In this document: piece after piece, positions 44,691 through 54,732 of the stretch
How positions within the stretch are numbered: position 1 is the stretch's first letter
How the letters are laid out: each line of letters opens with the position of its first letter
DNA from: Dichetophora obliterata
Taxonomy: Eukaryota; Arthropoda; Insecta; Diptera; Sciomyzidae
Direction of reading: 5' to 3'
DNA length: 64,000 nucleotides
NCBI GenBank assembly: GCA_963920525.1
Contig: OY986438.1
Span: forward strand, 191,152,962-191,216,961
The notes under the pieces: generated by a model
Database searches by the model: none
What the model saw: only the letters and a program-made list of their open reading frames with translations
Told to the model about the DNA's origin: nothing
Position numbers and translations under genes: made by a program

Positions 44691-45602
44691 ACTTTTAACT
44701 TTATACTGGAGGAATTTATTACTTTTGAAATGAACACATAATTATTTTTATAAAAAGATTTAATTTTATTCCAACTTCAAAGTTTTTAATCTATCTTAAG
44801 ACTCCCTAATATCAAATTTTACATTGGTATTTATTATAGTTAATTGTTATATTTTCTGGATGTCTCAAGCTAACTTTCTGCTCTTCTATTAGGGCCCGTT
44901 TGATAGGAAAGAAAGTGACGCAGAATTTGTATAACACTTTCTTTCCGTTTTCATTGGTTTCAAAAATTTAGTTTCGTTCTTTTTATTGTGTGAGTTGCTA
45001 ATTGGCCAGCACAAATTTGCCTGCAGTTCTTTCTTAAGAAACGAACTAGGTCAGTAAGTGAGTTTGACTCGCTTGTGCAATTCTGCCTGCGCTTCTGTCT
45101 TTAGGTCGATAACTGAACGATTGGTTAATTGTGTAAGCGTGTGTATCGCTTGCGCAATTATGTGTATGGTCACTTTTCTGTCCACAGAATTTTGTTAGGT
45201 CGGCAGAATACACTTGTGTCAACTGGCTTAGTATTTGGGTTGCTCAAGTGGATTCGGAGGAATTCGCTTGAGCAATCTTTTAAGCGCTTGGTGTATTGAA
45301 TTTTGTTTAATCTATATTTATAATTTACTGTGTCACAAAGTAGTGATATAAACTAGTTTACTCAAGTGGATTCGGAGGAATTCGCTTGAGCAATCTTTAG
45401 CTAGGTTGGTCAATTGAAAAAGAATTCTGTTTAATTTTGTTTATAATTTGCTATTGCCACACAAGTTGTGACATAAAATAATGTGACATGTTTGCGACAC
45501 AAGTGGGAATGCAAACATGCGTTTTCTGAGGAGTGTACTTGGAATTACTAAAAGTACGTTTTATTGTTAGGTATGGGTAGGGTTACAGGCTGTATTGTAA
45601 CT
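44691..45602 (-). repeat. 3' LTR of the provirus
   Basis: It matches 52338-53250 with a handful of differences (for example gaaatgaac versus gaaataaac, and tatggtcac versus tatgctcac). It contains two copies of ctcaagtggattcggagg (about 45245 and 45362). Its inner edge carries the last 18 codons of env. Confidence 0.95.
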
Positions 45603-47113
45603 CCCCCACCGTTAGTTTGAGGCACCGACGAAACATTAAGTATACATTTTCTTTGTTTCTTTAAATAAAATGTGCTTATTGCTAGTATAACTATAATTAT
45701 TATGCTTATGTCTATACTTAAATTAGCCAAATCTTGGTTTTTATTTTTCTGGATTACATAATTAAAATTATCCTCTAAGTTTATCTGTTTTGAATAGAGT
45801 TCTTCTAATTTGATATCTTGAATTGTTTCGTTTGGTTTTACATATGTTATTAAGTTGGGTAGTATAAACTTGTCTTGTGTTTTTAAGTTTGTGTTAAAAT
45901 AGGTTTGGTTAAATGTATTGATTTGACAATTTTGGAATTTTATAATAAAGTTGCCTCTTGGGTTTAATTCTAATTTAGTGCAATTTTGAATAATTTTTTC
46001 GTTATAATTTTTAAATATTAGAATGCCAGGTAGAATTTCTTTTACATCCTGGTTTTTATTTATCTTAACTTTACAATGAGCTATCTCTAAATTAACTATA
46101 CTTTTTATGCATGTGTCATGAATTTCGATTAGGTTTTTCTTCATATTGTCTTTTATAAAAGGTTGATAGACTCTGTGTTTACTGTCTATTAGGACTTCGT
46201 AGCAGTCGGATAGTAGGGATGTATAATTTGTGGTAGGGATCGGTTCTAATGTTACTTTTGAGATTGGTTCTTTTTGATATTGCGGTATTTGTAACACGAT
46301 TATTATACTGTCTTCATGGAATATGACTGATATTTTCGTATTTGTGTAGCTGTCCAGGCTGTCCATTCTGTCTAGTTCTATATCTGTTAGTATGTCCTTT
46401 GGTATAATACCTAACTTGCTTGAAAATATAATTTGACCTATTTCTTCTATGTGGTTTCTTAGTAAGGTTATGTCATTATCTATATGGTATATCTGTTGGA
46501 GGAATGTGATCTCGTCTTCCAGTGTTGCTATTTTATTCATGATCGTATCTTTGAATTTGTTTAGGTAAGTCTGAACTACGTGTTGTTGGTTGTTAATGTG
46601 GTTGGTAATGTTGTAAACTTGAGTTGATAAAATGTTATTAGTGAGAATTACGTTGTTAAGTTTGTTTGTTAGTTGCTCATAGTTTTGTGTGTTTCTGTCG
46701 AGTATGTTTTTTATTTGAATTTCGTCTTCGTTGTCCATAGTCCCGGCAATGTATTTTAATCCTTGCCCGATCGCGTTAACAAGGCCTCTCTTGCGTACAA
46801 AGTGTGGTGTTAGGTTGTTTATTTTAGCCTGAAGTAAAGCAAAATTTTTCTTTATTGTATCTAGTGTTGATCTTGATTCCATGTTAGCAAGTTTTAAGAT
46901 GGCAATGTTGTTTTTAATGATCAATAAGGTATTTTGGTAGTTTGTTAAGTTTATTTTGTGAAGAATCTTATCATTGTGGTCTATGACTTTTATTTCTCCC
47001 GTTTTGATGGGTATGTAGCCATTGTTGTCAGTAAGGTTTTGGATGTCCAATATTTGTGCACTCATGCTTGTAACAAATAGAATAATCGTAAAGGGGTATG
47101 CAAGCCAAGTCAT
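45548..47113 (-). CDS. env: Provirus envelope protein (Env)
   Basis: It encodes a membrane fusion glycoprotein of 521 residues, the usual size for errantivirus Env. An N-terminal signal peptide (TIILFVTSMSA) is followed by a leucine/isoleucine/asparagine-rich ectodomain, a basic cleavage-like RKRG near residue 109 followed by a hydrophobic segment, long heptad-rich helices (about 120-225), several N-glycosylation sequons (NLT, NYT, NQT), a C-terminal membrane span (SIIIIVILAISTFYL) and a short tail. This layout matches F-type fusion proteins shared with baculoviruses. The start at 47113 is the first Met of the signal peptide. The stop lies 55 bases inside the 3' LTR, so the tail is LTR-encoded. 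Env is normally made from a spliced RNA; I could not fix the splice sites. Confidence 0.92.
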   Translation of the reverse strand: MTWLAYPFTIILFVTSMSAQILDIQNLTDNNGYIPIKTGEIKVIDHNDKILHKINLTNYQNTLLIIKNNIAILKLANMESRSTLDTIKKNFALLQAKINNLTPHFVRKRGLVNAIGQGLKYIAGTMDNEDEIQIKNILDRNTQNYEQLTNKLNNVILTNNILSTQVYNITNHINNQQHVVQTYLNKFKDTIMNKIATLEDEITFLQQIYHIDNDITLLRNHIEEIGQIIFSSKLGIIPKDILTDIELDRMDSLDSYTNTKISVIFHEDSIIIVLQIPQYQKEPISKVTLEPIPTTNYTSLLSDCYEVLIDSKHRVYQPFIKDNMKKNLIEIHDTCIKSIVNLEIAHCKVKINKNQDVKEILPGILIFKNYNEKIIQNCTKLELNPRGNFIIKFQNCQINTFNQTYFNTNLKTQDKFILPNLITYVKPNETIQDIKLEELYSKQINLEDNFNYVIQKNKNQDLANLSIDISIIIIVILAISTFYLKKQRKCILNVSSVPQTNGGGVTIQPVTLPIPNNKTYF

Positions 47114-47147
47114 TGTGTATAGTTGATTTTACCTGTAAGTATAAAGT

Positions 47148-50100
47148 TTATGCTTTAGACTTGATGGTTGGATTGTCTTTATTTTGTAGTCTTTTGTTTT
47201 TTCGTATGTGTGTTTTGTAGTATTTATGTCTAGTTTTAGAGTTTATTAAATGTTCGTTGTCAATTTGTTCCGTGTTTATTTTCCTATATTTAGCGTGGTT
47301 TTTTCCCCCTCTTATTTCTTTTATATAATTGGTTCCTGGTTCTAGTGATACTTCTACTCGATTTTGATTCAATTTGTCGATGGTTTTTTGTTTTTTAATA
47401 CGAATTAATTCTTGGATCCTTGGGAATTCGGCTTCTTTTATTTTTCCGTTCGTGAAATCGATTGGCTTTTTATTTGTTGTACTATGAATGGTGTTGTTGT
47501 AGAATCCGATAATTCTTAATATTTTTTCCTCCACTGTTTCGGTAGTGTTGTCATCGTCGTGTCTTAAGAGTCTGATGTGTTCGTTTATGGTATTGTGCAA
47601 TCTTTCTATGTCTGCATTTGACGTGTGATTGCTGTTTGAAGTATAGTGTATTTGGATATTCTCGTTTTTGAGGAATTCGCAGATAGGTATTGCTTTGAAT
47701 CCTAACTCGTTGTCTACTATAATCTTTTTCATTTTTCCGTGTGCACTTATGTATTGCAAGATTTTTGTCTTAAATTCCGTCCAAGTTCTTCCAATAATTT
47801 TATATGCTACTGCGAATTTTGAGAATTTATCTATCATGGTCAAAAATAATTCATTCTTTAGGGAATAGAATACGTCTAAATGGAGTATTTCATTGGGTTG
47901 GTTGGGTGTTTCGGTAATTTTGAACTGAATTTTGGGGGGATTGCGTTCATATTTTTCTAGGTTGCAAATTTCGCAGTTGTTTATGAATTGAGTGATTCGG
48001 TTCCTTAAATTGGGGTGATAAATGATATCACGAAGTTCTTTATAACCTTCGTCAATACCTCTGTGGTTTTTGCTTTTATGCTCTTTTTCTAGAATTTCTA
48101 CCAGTTTTTCTTCATCCGTTATATCTTCTGCTATCTTGTAACAACGAATAATTTTCATATTTGGAAATAGCTCTTTGGCTGTGTCGCTTAATGTAGGAAG
48201 TAATTCTTCACAAATGAGGATAGCGTTTAATTGAGTTGGGTGAAAGTGATTTCTAAGCAAAATTTTGGCAGTGTCTTTGTCTAAATTTTTAATGTGTATA
48301 GTTTTTCTGTTGTTTTTGAATATTTTAGTGTTTTTAATTTTCAGGGACCCTGTAGCTGTTTTTTTGAAAATAATTTGATTTTTAAAAATGTTTATTGGTG
48401 ATTCACTTTCTCTAACGTAGTATTCAATTTCTTCAATTGCATTTATTTGTACTTCGTCTGGTATGATCCTGGATAATGCATCCGCATTATTGTTTTTAGT
48501 GCCCTTTTTATACCTTATCTCGTAATCGAATTCAGATAGTTTTAGTCTCCAGCGGACTAATTTTGAGTTAGGTTCTTTAATTGAGAAGAGCCAAGTTAAA
48601 GGTTTATGGTCAGTTTCGATTAGGAATTTTCGTCCAAACAGGTAGGGCCGAAAATATTTAGTGGCCCAAACGATTGCGAGTAATTCTTTCTCAATAGTGC
48701 TGTAGTTAATTTCGTGCTCGTTAAGAGTGCGACTTGCAAAGCAAATTGGGTGGTTGTCTTGTGAAAGAATTGCTCCAAGAGCATAATTACTAGCATCTGT
48801 CGTGAGGGTAAATTTTTTATTGAGGTCTGGGTACTGGAGTATAGGGTCGTTTGTAAGCAAATTTTTCAATGTGTTAAAACTGTTTTGGTACGCTGGGTCA
48901 GATACATTTATTTTGGCGTCCTTTTTTAAATATTTCGTCATTGGCTTAGCTATTGCAGAATAATCTTTTATGAACTTGCGGTAGTATCCAGTAAGTCCAA
49001 GGAATTGTTTTATCTGCTTCGGAGTTCTGGGGATAGGAAATTTGAGGACGCACTCAATCTTTACAGGATTTGGTTTAATACCATTTGGAGTGACGATATG
49101 TCCGAGGAACTCTGTTTCTCTTTTGAAAAATTCTGATTTATCTAATTGGATTTTTAAATTGGCTTCGCTTAATCGTTGGAAAACTTTTTGTATAGAATCA
49201 ATATGCTCTTGTAGTGATGTTGAGAATATGATTATATCGTCTAGATAAACCAAACAAATTTTATTAATATAGTCACGTAGTAGGTTATTCATAAGTCTTT
49301 GAAACGTAGCTGGGGCTGTCTTCAACCCAAATGGCATACGCAAAAACTCATAGTGTCCATTCTCGACGCTGAACGCTGTCTTGTGTCTATCTTCTTCCTC
49401 AATTTCAATTTGATGAAATCCCTTCGCTAAATCGAGGGTGGTAAAATATTGGCATCTACCCAATTTTTCTAGTATTTCATCAATGTTGGGGATAGGATAT
49501 TTGTCGTCGATCGTAACAGCATTGAGTTTACGATAATCGATAACAAGTCTCCATTTACTTTTCCCGCTGGCGTCTACCTTCTTAGGCACAATCCAGATAG
49601 GGGCGGAATATGGAGAGTTACTGTGTCGTATGATCTGATTGTCAAGAAGTTCTTGAATTTGTGTTTGCACTTCCTCCTTATGGACATAAGGATATCTATA
49701 CGTCTTGGTGTGTATTGGTATGTTGTCAGTGGTCCGTATTCTATGTTTAATAACATTCGTAAAAGTCAGGTCTGCATTGTCTTGATAAAATATATCTGAA
49801 TATTTATTTATAGTTTTTAGTAGCAGATTCCTTTCTTCTGCATTAAGGTGTTCTGTTCGAATTTTCTCGGATATTTCCATTCCTTGTTCATTTTTTTCTA
49901 TAACGCTAAAGTTTCTATTGTTAACTTCTTCAGAGATTATCGATCCATCGTTTGGGAATATGCTTAGACAATCCGTTGTCTCAACATTACATTCAATGTT
50001 AAAATTTTGGACGTTATAAATTCCCTCCTTTATAGTTAGATCTCCTTTTAAAGACTTCTGCTCTTTAATGTAGGCAAGACCTTCCTTTTGCTTTATTGGT

Positions 50101-50480
50101 ATCGATACTTTTAATATATTTTTGTTTCCAAAAATGAGGGGTAACCGATTCTTATTGATGGTTAAAATATTTTCTTCGTAATTAATAATTGCTTTAAAAC
50201 GTTTTAAGATGTCATTTCCTATTAGTCCGTCATATTCGTCATGAAATTGAAGTACAATAAATTCTACCATATTAGAGGAATTTCCTAATTCATTGAATAA
50301 TGGTATTCTTACTTTTTCTCTAGCTGTAATGTTGTTTTGTAGGGTTTTAAGGGTGAACGTATGAGTAGGTATTTTCCATTTTGGGTGGCAAATTTCTGGG
50401 TTTATAACAGAATCTGTTGCTCCGGTATCTATGACAAACTTTAATATTCCTAATTTAGTTTGAATAACTATATGTGGAAG
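47148..50480 (-). CDS. pol: Provirus Pol: protease, reverse transcriptase, RNase H, integrase
   Basis: The frame is open from about 50480, upstream of the first Met at 50270, and overlaps the end of gag in the -1 phase, so Pol is probably made by ribosomal frameshifting. In order: protease with VIDTGATDS (about 50430), reverse transcriptase with WIVPKKVD, RLVIDYRKLN, TTLDLAKGF and VYLDDIIIFS, RNase H with TTDASNYALG and ETDHKPLTW, an H2C2 zinc domain (H-H-C-x2-C near 48010) and integrase core with HLDVFYS, IVDNELGF and NADIERLHN. All catalytic acidic residues are present. The C-terminus is Lys/Asn-rich. The gene ends 34 bases before the env start. No stop or frameshift is visible within the 1040 codons after the first Met. 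Confidence 0.95.
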   Translation of the reverse strand, partial: LPHIVIQTKLGILKFVIDTGATDSVINPEICHPKWKIPTHTFTLKTLQNNITAREKVRIPLFNELGNSSNMVEFIVLQFHDEYDGLIGNDILKRFKAIINYEENILTINKNRLPLIFGNKNILKVSIPIKQKEGLAYIKEQKSLKGDLTIKEGIYNVQNFNIECNVETTDCLSIFPNDGSIISEEVNNRNFSVIEKNEQGMEISEKIRTEHLNAEERNLLLKTINKYSDIFYQDNADLTFTNVIKHRIRTTDNIPIHTKTYRYPYVHKEEVQTQIQELLDNQIIRHSNSPYSAPIWIVPKKVDASGKSKWRLVIDYRKLNAVTIDDKYPIPNIDEILEKLGRCQYFTTLDLAKGFHQIEIEEEDRHKTAFSVENGHYEFLRMPFGLKTAPATFQRLMNNLLRDYINKICLVYLDDIIIFSTSLQEHIDSIQKVFQRLSEANLKIQLDKSEFFKRETEFLGHIVTPNGIKPNPVKIECVLKFPIPRTPKQIKQFLGLTGYYRKFIKDYSAIAKPMTKYLKKDAKINVSDPAYQNSFNTLKNLLTNDPILQYPDLNKKFTLTTDASNYALGAILSQDNHPICFASRTLNEHEINYSTIEKELLAIVWATKYFRPYLFGRKFLIETDHKPLTWLFSIKEPNSKLVRWRLKLSEFDYEIRYKKGTKNNNADALSRIIPDEVQINAIEEIEYYVRESESPINIFKNQIIFKKTATGSLKIKNTKIFKNNRKTIHIKNLDKDTAKILLRNHFHPTQLNAILICEELLPTLSDTAKELFPNMKIIRCYKIAEDITDEEKLVEILEKEHKSKNHRGIDEGYKELRDIIYHPNLRNRITQFINNCEICNLEKYERNPPKIQFKITETPNQPNEILHLDVFYSLKNELFLTMIDKFSKFAVAYKIIGRTWTEFKTKILQYISAHGKMKKIIVDNELGFKAIPICEFLKNENIQIHYTSNSNHTSNADIERLHNTINEHIRLLRHDDDNTTETVEEKILRIIGFYNNTIHSTTNKKPIDFTNGKIKEAEFPRIQELIRIKKQKTIDKLNQNRVEVSLEPGTNYIKEIRGGKNHAKYRKINTEQIDNEHLINSKTRHKYYKTHIRKNKRLQNKDNPTIKSKA

Positions 50481-51556
50481 TTTTCCGCTGAGGCTGGAGG
50501 CCGAAAATTTTCTCTTACCTCTAATTTCCCAATTTCCATCGGTTCGATGATTGGCAACGGTTGGTTATTGAAACTGCTTTGATTTGGGGAGTTGTATTGT
50601 GGTGTAAAATTAGTTTGACTAATCTGAGGTCTAAAATGATTATTAAAGTTAGGATTTGTTTGCCTATTCTGAGGTATAAAGCGGCTTGGATTGTTGTTTG
50701 TTTGCCTATTCTGAGGTATTGAACGACTGGTTTGTTTGTTCTGTGGTGTGGGATAATTATTTGTTTGCCTACTTCGAGGTGCAAACTGGTTATTTCTGAT
50801 TCTATCATTATGTTGACCGTCATACCTATTGTTTTGGTTTGTTGTATTTTGATTTTGCCTAAAGGGATTGAAATATGTATACTTTGCGTCATGGAGTATA
50901 CTGATTGCTTCCTCTAATGTTCCCGGGTCCCTACAATATAGTATAGATTTCATCGGTTCGGGTATTTTAGATTTGAACAGCTGTAGGGCTGTTTTTATAT
51001 TTAAATTCAGTGAGTGTTTTAATTCGTCGTCGCTAACTGCGTCTGTTAAGTCCTGTTTTGTTCTCATGTTAAGACGTCTTAACGAGCTTTTTATGTCATT
51101 ATAGAGGTCCATGCTATTTGTACGGAATGAAACTCCTCGTAATTCGTTGTACAATTCGTCAACTGATTTTCTATCACTAAAGTTGTTGTAAAGTATAGCT
51201 TTTAAGTCAGTCCATGAGTCGACATGTCCGTTAATTTCTACTGCTTCCTTTGCTTTCCCTTTAAATTTTGACTTAATTACGTCGGAAAAAATTTGTTGAC
51301 CTAACTGGTCATAGGTTCTCAGTATTGGGTGAATTCTATCTACTAGATCTACGAACGTTTGTAGACTACTGACGTCACCAGAAAATTCAGGTAACTTATT
51401 AAGGTAGCAAAGGGGGTCAATTGTTAAGGTTGCCATTCCGTTTGTGTTTTCTAGAAGATTCCTTACTCTTTCTGAAAGTAACAGTCTATTTTGTCTTGCT
51501 AAGTCCTGTTGCAGTGCTTCTAGGTTTTGTCCTAATAACCCTAAACTTTCGTCCAT
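50468..51556 (-). CDS. gag: Provirus Gag
   Basis: It encodes a structural capsid precursor of 362 residues. The N-terminal part is helical (LGLLGQNLEALQQDLARQN), the capsid-like core contains LPEFSGDVSSLQTFVDLVD and IKSKFKGKAKEAVE, and the C-terminal third is a Gln/Asn-rich tail with about seven repeats of a (N/S)xPQNRQTN-like unit. No CCHC zinc knuckle is present, as is common in this errantivirus group. The stop at 50468 overlaps the upstream extension of pol in another phase. The ATG at 51556 follows an AT-rich leader. Confidence 0.92.
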   Translation of the reverse strand: MDESLGLLGQNLEALQQDLARQNRLLLSERVRNLLENTNGMATLTIDPLCYLNKLPEFSGDVSSLQTFVDLVDRIHPILRTYDQLGQQIFSDVIKSKFKGKAKEAVEINGHVDSWTDLKAILYNNFSDRKSVDELYNELRGVSFRTNSMDLYNDIKSSLRRLNMRTKQDLTDAVSDDELKHSLNLNIKTALQLFKSKIPEPMKSILYCRDPGTLEEAISILHDAKYTYFNPFRQNQNTTNQNNRYDGQHNDRIRNNQFAPRSRQTNNYPTPQNKQTSRSIPQNRQTNNNPSRFIPQNRQTNPNFNNHFRPQISQTNFTPQYNSPNQSSFNNQPLPIIEPMEIGKLEVRENFRPPASAENFHI

Positions 51557-51735
51557 ATATATTTAATCAAATTCTAGTTTACACGAATAAGATAAGGTCA
51601 CTTTTAAATTTTACACCAGAAATTTGCACTTTTTCAACAATTAATTAGCAAAAAAAAATTTTATTTAATTTTGGGTAAAATTAGGTACTTAATTGTTTTT
51701 TTTTTTTTCTCTAATTTATAAATTACAAATAATTC

Positions 51736-51993
51736 TTACTCTTCTCGTACGTAGGGCTTTATTATAGCTATAGCTGTGGGTTTCGGCCTTGGTAGTTTTG
51801 GTAGTTGATTTTTCCTTGGTATCTGATGTTGTTCTCCTTTGTATGGTGTTTGATGATAGAGGTCGGGATATGGAAACACGATGGTGTCTTCGTCGTCCGT
51901 GAAGTATGAGTTTTCAGTTGCCCTTCTCGAAACTATCTCACTGTAGATGTCCACGGTTTCCTCGTCGTCGTTAAAATAGGAAGATGTAGACAT
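51736..51993 (-). CDS. Possible leader ORF of the provirus (85 codons)
   Basis: Between the primer site and gag an open frame runs from the ATG at 51993 to 51736; the frame stays open upstream to 52134 without an ATG. The product contains a duplicated acidic motif, SSYFNDDEETVDIYSE and NSYFTDDEDTIVFPYP, then a basic, proline-rich tail (KLPRPKPTAIAI). I do not recognise it, and gypsy-type elements normally have no protein here. It might be an accessory protein, a remnant of captured sequence or chance. Codon pattern and internal duplication argue mildly for coding. Confidence 0.4.
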   Translation of the reverse strand: MSTSSYFNDDEETVDIYSEIVSRRATENSYFTDDEDTIVFPYPDLYHQTPYKGEQHQIPRKNQLPKLPRPKPTAIAIIKPYVREE

Positions 51994-52049
51994 AGATGGC
52001 CAAAGTTTGGTTTGGTGGTCCTTCACAATTTTTGCGGTAGTTTTGATTG

Positions 52050-52230
52050 TTGCGGTAACTTTGATCTTCCAAAGTTCTTTGTAAAGAAGTAATCTTTCAC
52101 GTATCAATCTGTTGAAGTAACTTTGATCTTCCAAAGTTGTTTGTAGACAAGTAATCTTTTACTTAATCAATTTGTTGAAGTAACTTTGATCTTCCAAAGT
52201 TGTTTGTAGAGAAGTAATCTTTCACTTTTT
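52050..52230. repeat. Three tandem leader repeats in the provirus
   Basis: gtaactttgatcttccaaag starts at 52055, 52117 and 52180, giving a period of 62-63 bp; the copies differ at few positions. They lie between the primer site (52337) and the leader ORF. Short identical leader repeats in related insect elements have been linked to insulator or packaging function, but no specific binding motif was recognised here. Confidence 0.9.
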
Positions 52231-52320
52231 CCACAAGTAAACCACAGTACGCCGTTCAAGCATTAAAATGCAAGTAAATATGTATATTTTTTCTTAAAAA
52301 CTTTTATATTCACTTGGCGA

Positions 52321-52338
52321 ATCCTACCGACTGCGCCA
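52321..52338 (-). promoter_or_regulatory. tRNA primer-binding site of the provirus
   Basis: TGGCGCAGTCGGTAGGAT on the minus strand directly abuts the 5' LTR. The wording is that of the tRNA-Ser-primed 17.6/297 group as I remember it. Confidence 0.85.
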
Positions 52339-53250
52339 CTTTTAACTTTATACTGGAGGAATTTATTACTTTTGAAATAAACACATAATTATTTTTATAA
52401 AAAGATTTAATTTTATTCCAACTTCAAAGTTTTTAATCTATCTTAAGACTCTCCGAATATCAAATTTTACATTGGTATTTATTATAGTTAATTGTTATAT
52501 TTTCTGGATGTCTCAAGCTAACTTTCTGCTCTTCTATTAGGGCCCGTTTGATAGGAAAGAAAGTGACGCAGAATTTGTATAACACTTTCTTTCCGTTTTC
52601 ATTGGTTTCAAAAATTTAGTTTCGTTCTTTTTATTGTGTGAGTTGCTAATTGGCCAGCACAAATTTGCCTGCAGTTCTTTCTTAAGAAACGAACTAGGTC
52701 AGTAAGTGAGTTTGACTCGCTTGTGCAATTCTGCCTGCGCTTCTGTCTTTAGGTCGATAACTGAACGATTGGTTAATTGTGTAAGCGTGTGTATCGCTTG
52801 CGCAATTATGTGTATGCTCACTTTTCTGTCCACAGAATTTTGTTAGGTCGGCAGAATACACTTGTGTCAACTGGCTTAGTATTTGGGTTGCTCAAGTGGA
52901 TTCGGAGGAATTCGCTTGAGCAATCTTTTAAGCGCTTGGTGTATTGAATTTTGTTTAATCTATATTTATAATTTACTGTGTCACAAAGTAGTGATATAAA
53001 CTAGTTTACTCAAGTGGATTCGGAGGAATTCGCTTGAGCAATCTTTAGCTAGGTTGGTCAATTGAAAAAGAATTCTGTTTAATTTTGTTTATAATTTGCT
53101 ATTGCCACACAAGTTGTGACATAAAATAATGTGACATGTTTGCGACACAAGTGGGAATGCAAACATGCGTTTTCTGAGGAGTGTACTTGGAATTACTAAA
53201 AGTACGTTTTATTGTTAGGTATGGGTAGGGTTACAGGCTGTATTGTAACT
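52338..53250 (-). repeat. 5' LTR of the provirus
   Basis: It is nearly identical to 44691-45602. It is expected to hold the promoter; AT-rich tracts and the paired ctcaagtggattcggagg elements are visible, but no certain TATA box. Confidence 0.95.
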
Positions 53251-53335
53251 CCGTTGCTCAGCGACATAAATATGATCGCTATGCTTGACAGTTTGTCGTT
53301 TATGACAAACCGTCCTTTATTTATATGAGTTTAAG

Positions 53336-54141
53336 AGTTTTAACTTCAGTTTAATTAATAACGCACAAGGTGTTGGAGATTATTTATGTCTTTTATTTTT
53401 GAACTAAACTTGTTAACTGCTTAAAAATACTCTTAACTCTAGTATTTATAATTACTTAATTGTTATACTTCGAAGTCTCAAACTAACTCTTCTGCTCTTT
53501 TGGCAGATACTTTTGATGGGAAAGAAAGTGACGCAAATTCCGTATAACACTTTCTTTCCATTGCTATTGGTTCAAAATAAATTCTTTAATTCAATGTTTT
53601 GCTTTCGCTTTCATCAAGCGATGATTGGTCAGCATGTGTTCACTAGCGCAAATTTGCCTGCGCTTCTTTCTTAAGAATCGAACTAGGTCGATAAGTGAAC
53701 GACTGACTCGCTTGCACAATTCTGCCTGCGCTTCTTTCTTTAGATCAGTAGGTGAACGATTGGTTAATTGTGTAAGCGTGGATTCGTTTGCACAATTATG
53801 TGTACGCTCACTTTTCTTTCCATGGAATTTAGCTAGGGCAGTAGAATGTACTTGTGTTGGCTGGCTTAGTTTTTGGTTACTCAAGTGGTTTCGAAGGAAT
53901 TCACTTGAGCAATCTGTAAGCAATTTCAATATTGATTTAGATTTTTTAATTTAATTTATTTGTAATTTAATATTGCCACACATGTTGTGACTAAAAAGAG
54001 TGTTATGTTTGCGACATAAGTGTGTCATAAAATAGCAAACATGGGTTTTATATGGTAAAATGTTCTTGGAATTATATTAAGAACACTTTACCATGCGTTA
54101 TCTTATTTTCTATGGGTAGTGTTGCAGGGTGTACTGTAACT
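53336..54141 (-). repeat. Solo LTR of a related, older family
   Basis: It starts agttttaact and ends ctgtaact, with the same order of blocks as the provirus LTR (gggaaagaaagtgacgca, cttgcacaattctgcctgcg, ggttaattgtgtaagcgtg) but many differences. The 6-bp tttaag flanks both sides (53330-53335 and 54142-54147), so it is a complete insertion reduced to one LTR by recombination. Confidence 0.85.
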
Positions 54142-54147
54142 TTTAAG

Positions 54148-54732
54148 CGTCCACCGACATCGTTGTCGTTGTCGTGCTGGTGTCGTGTTGGTAGATGTGA
54201 AAACGCACAATGGCACCAGCGACAGCAGCAGTTGTTTAAAAATGTTACCCGGGAATATGTTGTTTTCTGAAAAGAAAATAATGTTGAATTTTTAATTTGA
54301 TTCATATTATATTATTCGTAAACTTTATTCGATTGCACTTTTCGTTTTGTTTGGTTTGTTTACTTTAGCTAGTTGATTATATTTTTGGCTGCAAAAGAGC
54401 AAGATATACCAACAAACATATATTACTTACCTTGTTTAACATAACATCAGAACGTATGGATGTATTAGTGAAAACCAAATTTGGTTTCATTGTGTTTGTC
54501 AACTCGTTAGAGCTGTCTAGCTGGGTTATTTACTTTAAGGTATCCCAGTGAACATGCCCAGTGGGAATTGACATTCAACAATTAGAACTTACATAAGTTT
54601 GGTTCATTTCCGTTTTGTTTTCCAAAAAATTTAATGCTTTAGGGCCACCAATAAGAACCGGGATGGTTGGCAAAAGGTAAGAAACAAAAGTGGATAATAG
54701 TATTTTATTTCAATAACTAATTTAATTTAAAA
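54148..54732. other. Spacer with no supported gene
   Basis: Short frames on both strands at 54052-54305 cover a tgtcgttgtcgtgctgg simple stretch. Nothing else is recognisable. Confidence 0.5.

Larger units (their letters stand above)
44691..53250 (-). mobile_element. Errantivirus-like Ty3/gypsy provirus, structurally complete
   Basis: LTRs of 912 and 913 bp differ at only a few positions and flank gag, pol and env. The 6-bp sequence ccgttg flanks the insertion on both sides (44685-44690 and 53251-53256). The minus strand has the primer site TGGCGCAGTCGGTAGGAT beside the 5' LTR and a GGTGGGGG purine tract beside the 3' LTR. LTR ends AGTTA and AAAAGT with a tRNA-Ser-type primer site resemble the 17.6/297/ZAM group of insect endogenous retroviruses. 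All three genes are open and carry their catalytic or structural motifs. I infer a recent insertion that could still be competent; expression is unknown. Confidence 0.93.

Noticed and set aside
44387..44737. 116-codon reverse ORF
   Set aside because: Crosses the provirus LTR boundary, so it was created by the insertion, and it has no domain.
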